DNA of 64,000 bases, taken from assembly GCA_900696465.1 (NCBI GenBank), contig CAADGE010000035.1, forward strand, positions 248,001-312,000, read 5' to 3'. This document shows positions 63,237-64,000 of the stretch, piece by piece (position 1 is the stretch's first letter; each line of letters starts with the position of its first letter). The notes beneath the pieces were generated by a model. It did no database searches, was not told where the DNA came from, and was given only the letters and a program-made list of their open reading frames with translations. Position numbers and translations under genes: made by a program. The stretch comes from an uncultured Planctomycetota bacterium. GTDB lineage: Bacteria > Planctomycetota > Phycisphaerae > UBA1845 > UTPLA1.

Positions 63237-63611
63237 ATGACAATTGACCACATCAGCGCTGTCACGTTTGCCGTCGCCGATATGGGCCGGGCCATTGTAT
63301 TCTACGAGAAATGCGGCTTCGAGCGCTTGTACGGCGACGCCGAAGCGGAGTTCACCAGCTTTCGCGCCGGGAAGGGGTTCGTCAACCTCATCCTCACACG
63401 CGGCCACACGCCCAAGTGGTGGGGCCGGGCAATCTTTCGAGTGGACAGCGCCGACGAGCAGTACCGCCGATTGCTCACCGCGGGCCTTGTACCGGACTCA
63501 CCACAGGATGCACCGTGGGGCGAGCGGTACTTCCACATCATCGACCCAGACGGACACGAATTGAGCTTCGCGGAGCTGATCGGGCAGAGCACCGGCGCAG
63601 GCGTACACTGA
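63237..63611 (+). CDS. VOC-superfamily (glyoxalase/dioxygenase-like) protein
   Basis: 124 residues, one complete VOC domain of two beta-alpha-beta-beta-beta units. His5 in TIDHISAVTFAVADM and the ending DPDGHELSFAE supply typical metal-site residues, which suggests a glyoxalase or bleomycin-resistance-like fold. The middle RAIFRVDSADEQYRRLLTAG marks the second unit. Substrate cannot be predicted. It is divergent from the DJ-1/PfpI gene; both families include methylglyoxal-related enzymes, so a shared detoxification role is possible (inference). Confidence 0.88.
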   Translation: MTIDHISAVTFAVADMGRAIVFYEKCGFERLYGDAEAEFTSFRAGKGFVNLILTRGHTPKWWGRAIFRVDSADEQYRRLLTAGLVPDSPQDAPWGERYFHIIDPDGHELSFAELIGQSTGAGVH

Positions 63612-63693
63612 ACTGTGATAACCCGCCGATCCAGGATTCAGCAGGCGCTCGGGCAGCCAGCGCGCGGTGAAACTTTTTCTGCGTCGACACCGT

Positions 63694-64000
63694 TCACGGG
63701 CCCAAGACGCGCCCGCCGTCGCGGGTGGCCCAGTCAGGGGCAACGTCGCCGGGTCCGGTTGTCGCCCCGGACTCACGATCGACGGTGCAGATGATTGAGC
63801 CGGTCGCCCGATCAATGAACCACACACGTCGGCCTGCCGAGTCAGCGCGGACCTCAACTTCCTTGTACTAATAATGATAATTGGATGGCCACGTCGGCAC
63901 GGTTTGGTCCGCCACGGTGTAGTCCCCACGAGGTCGCGGACGGGGAACGATCTCAACGATGAGCTGCTCGCTACGTTGTTCTGGATTCAAGCCTTCCCGG
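63694..64000 (-). pseudogene. 3' part of a gene interrupted by an in-frame TAG
   Basis: Reading from the window edge on the minus strand, one frame runs LIVEIVPRPRPRGDYTVADQ... VPTWPSNYHY, meets TAG (63870-63868), then continues in the same frame with YKEVEVRADSAGRRVWFIDR and more than 35 further residues to TGA at 63696-63694. Composition and codon use look coding on both sides of the TAG. TAT or TAC changed to TAG would explain it. The 5' end lies outside the window. No family is recognised. A sequencing error is possible. Confidence 0.6.

Overview
The window reads as a 64 kb stretch of a GC-rich bacterial chromosome, most likely a planctomycete of the Phycisphaerae type. This is an inference from gene content, not from a marker gene: a DUF1573 protein, a prepilin-like protein with an FTVIELL start and a late 'ADGHV' motif, a secreted thrombospondin-type-3 protein with a C-terminal Cys/TM/Arg tail, a Ser/Thr kinase fused to CHASE2, and two membrane/TPR proteins. 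No rRNA, tRNA, CRISPR array, insertion sequence or prophage was seen.

Layout. 1-5.4 kb: DUF1573, rhodanese and MauE-like proteins in a row, an M14 carboxypeptidase, ispG, and a small two-gene cassette whose first gene carries an in-frame TGA. 5.4-10 kb (minus strand): GH57 amylase and GT4 glycosyltransferase (overlapping), a PilT-type ATPase and a ferritin-like small protein. 10-22.5 kb (minus strand): a complex I cluster with eleven subunits in the transcribed order I-A-B-C-D / H-[75-aa zinc-ribbon protein]-J-K-L-M-N. nuoE, nuoF and nuoG are absent here; NuoH and NuoL are unusually long. 22.7-29 kb: a redoxin-like protein lacking the first active-site Cys, a TMTC-like TPR membrane protein, an alpha/beta-hydrolase lipoprotein with a long disordered linker, and a tRNA-binding-domain protein. 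29.4-32 kb (minus): galK-trpD-zinc-ribbon gene with overlapping ends. 32-38.3 kb (plus): nucleoside hydrolase, copper-type P-ATPase, ribF, an NrnA-like DHH phosphoesterase and a membrane protein with one CxxCH motif. 38-41 kb: a condensation-fold acyltransferase (minus) and a pyruvate dehydrogenase E1-alpha with a TTG start. 41-45.7 kb: MoxR ATPase, DUF58 and transglutaminase/DUF3488 genes. 45.7-50 kb: the large TSP3 protein with three 240-bp tandem repeats, and a coiled-coil protein. 50-57 kb: second TMTC-like protein, pssA-psd, prepilin-like protein, double zinc-ribbon protein, hutI. 57-64 kb: a lipoprotein, kinase-CHASE2, bifunctional formiminotransferase-cyclodeaminase, an acidic protein, a DJ-1/PfpI protein, a VOC protein and, at the edge, a reading frame broken by an in-frame TAG.

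Working units: a respiratory proton pump (nuo), phosphatidylethanolamine synthesis (pssA-psd), part of histidine degradation (hutI + ftcD), alpha-glucan metabolism (GT4 + GH57), a MoxR/DUF58/transglutaminase module, and a translation/flavin neighbourhood (ribF-nrnA). The points most worth following up are the rearranged and enlarged complex I cluster with its zinc-ribbon protein in the usual nuoI slot, the two genes interrupted by single stop codons, and the DUF1573-rhodanese-MauE trio.
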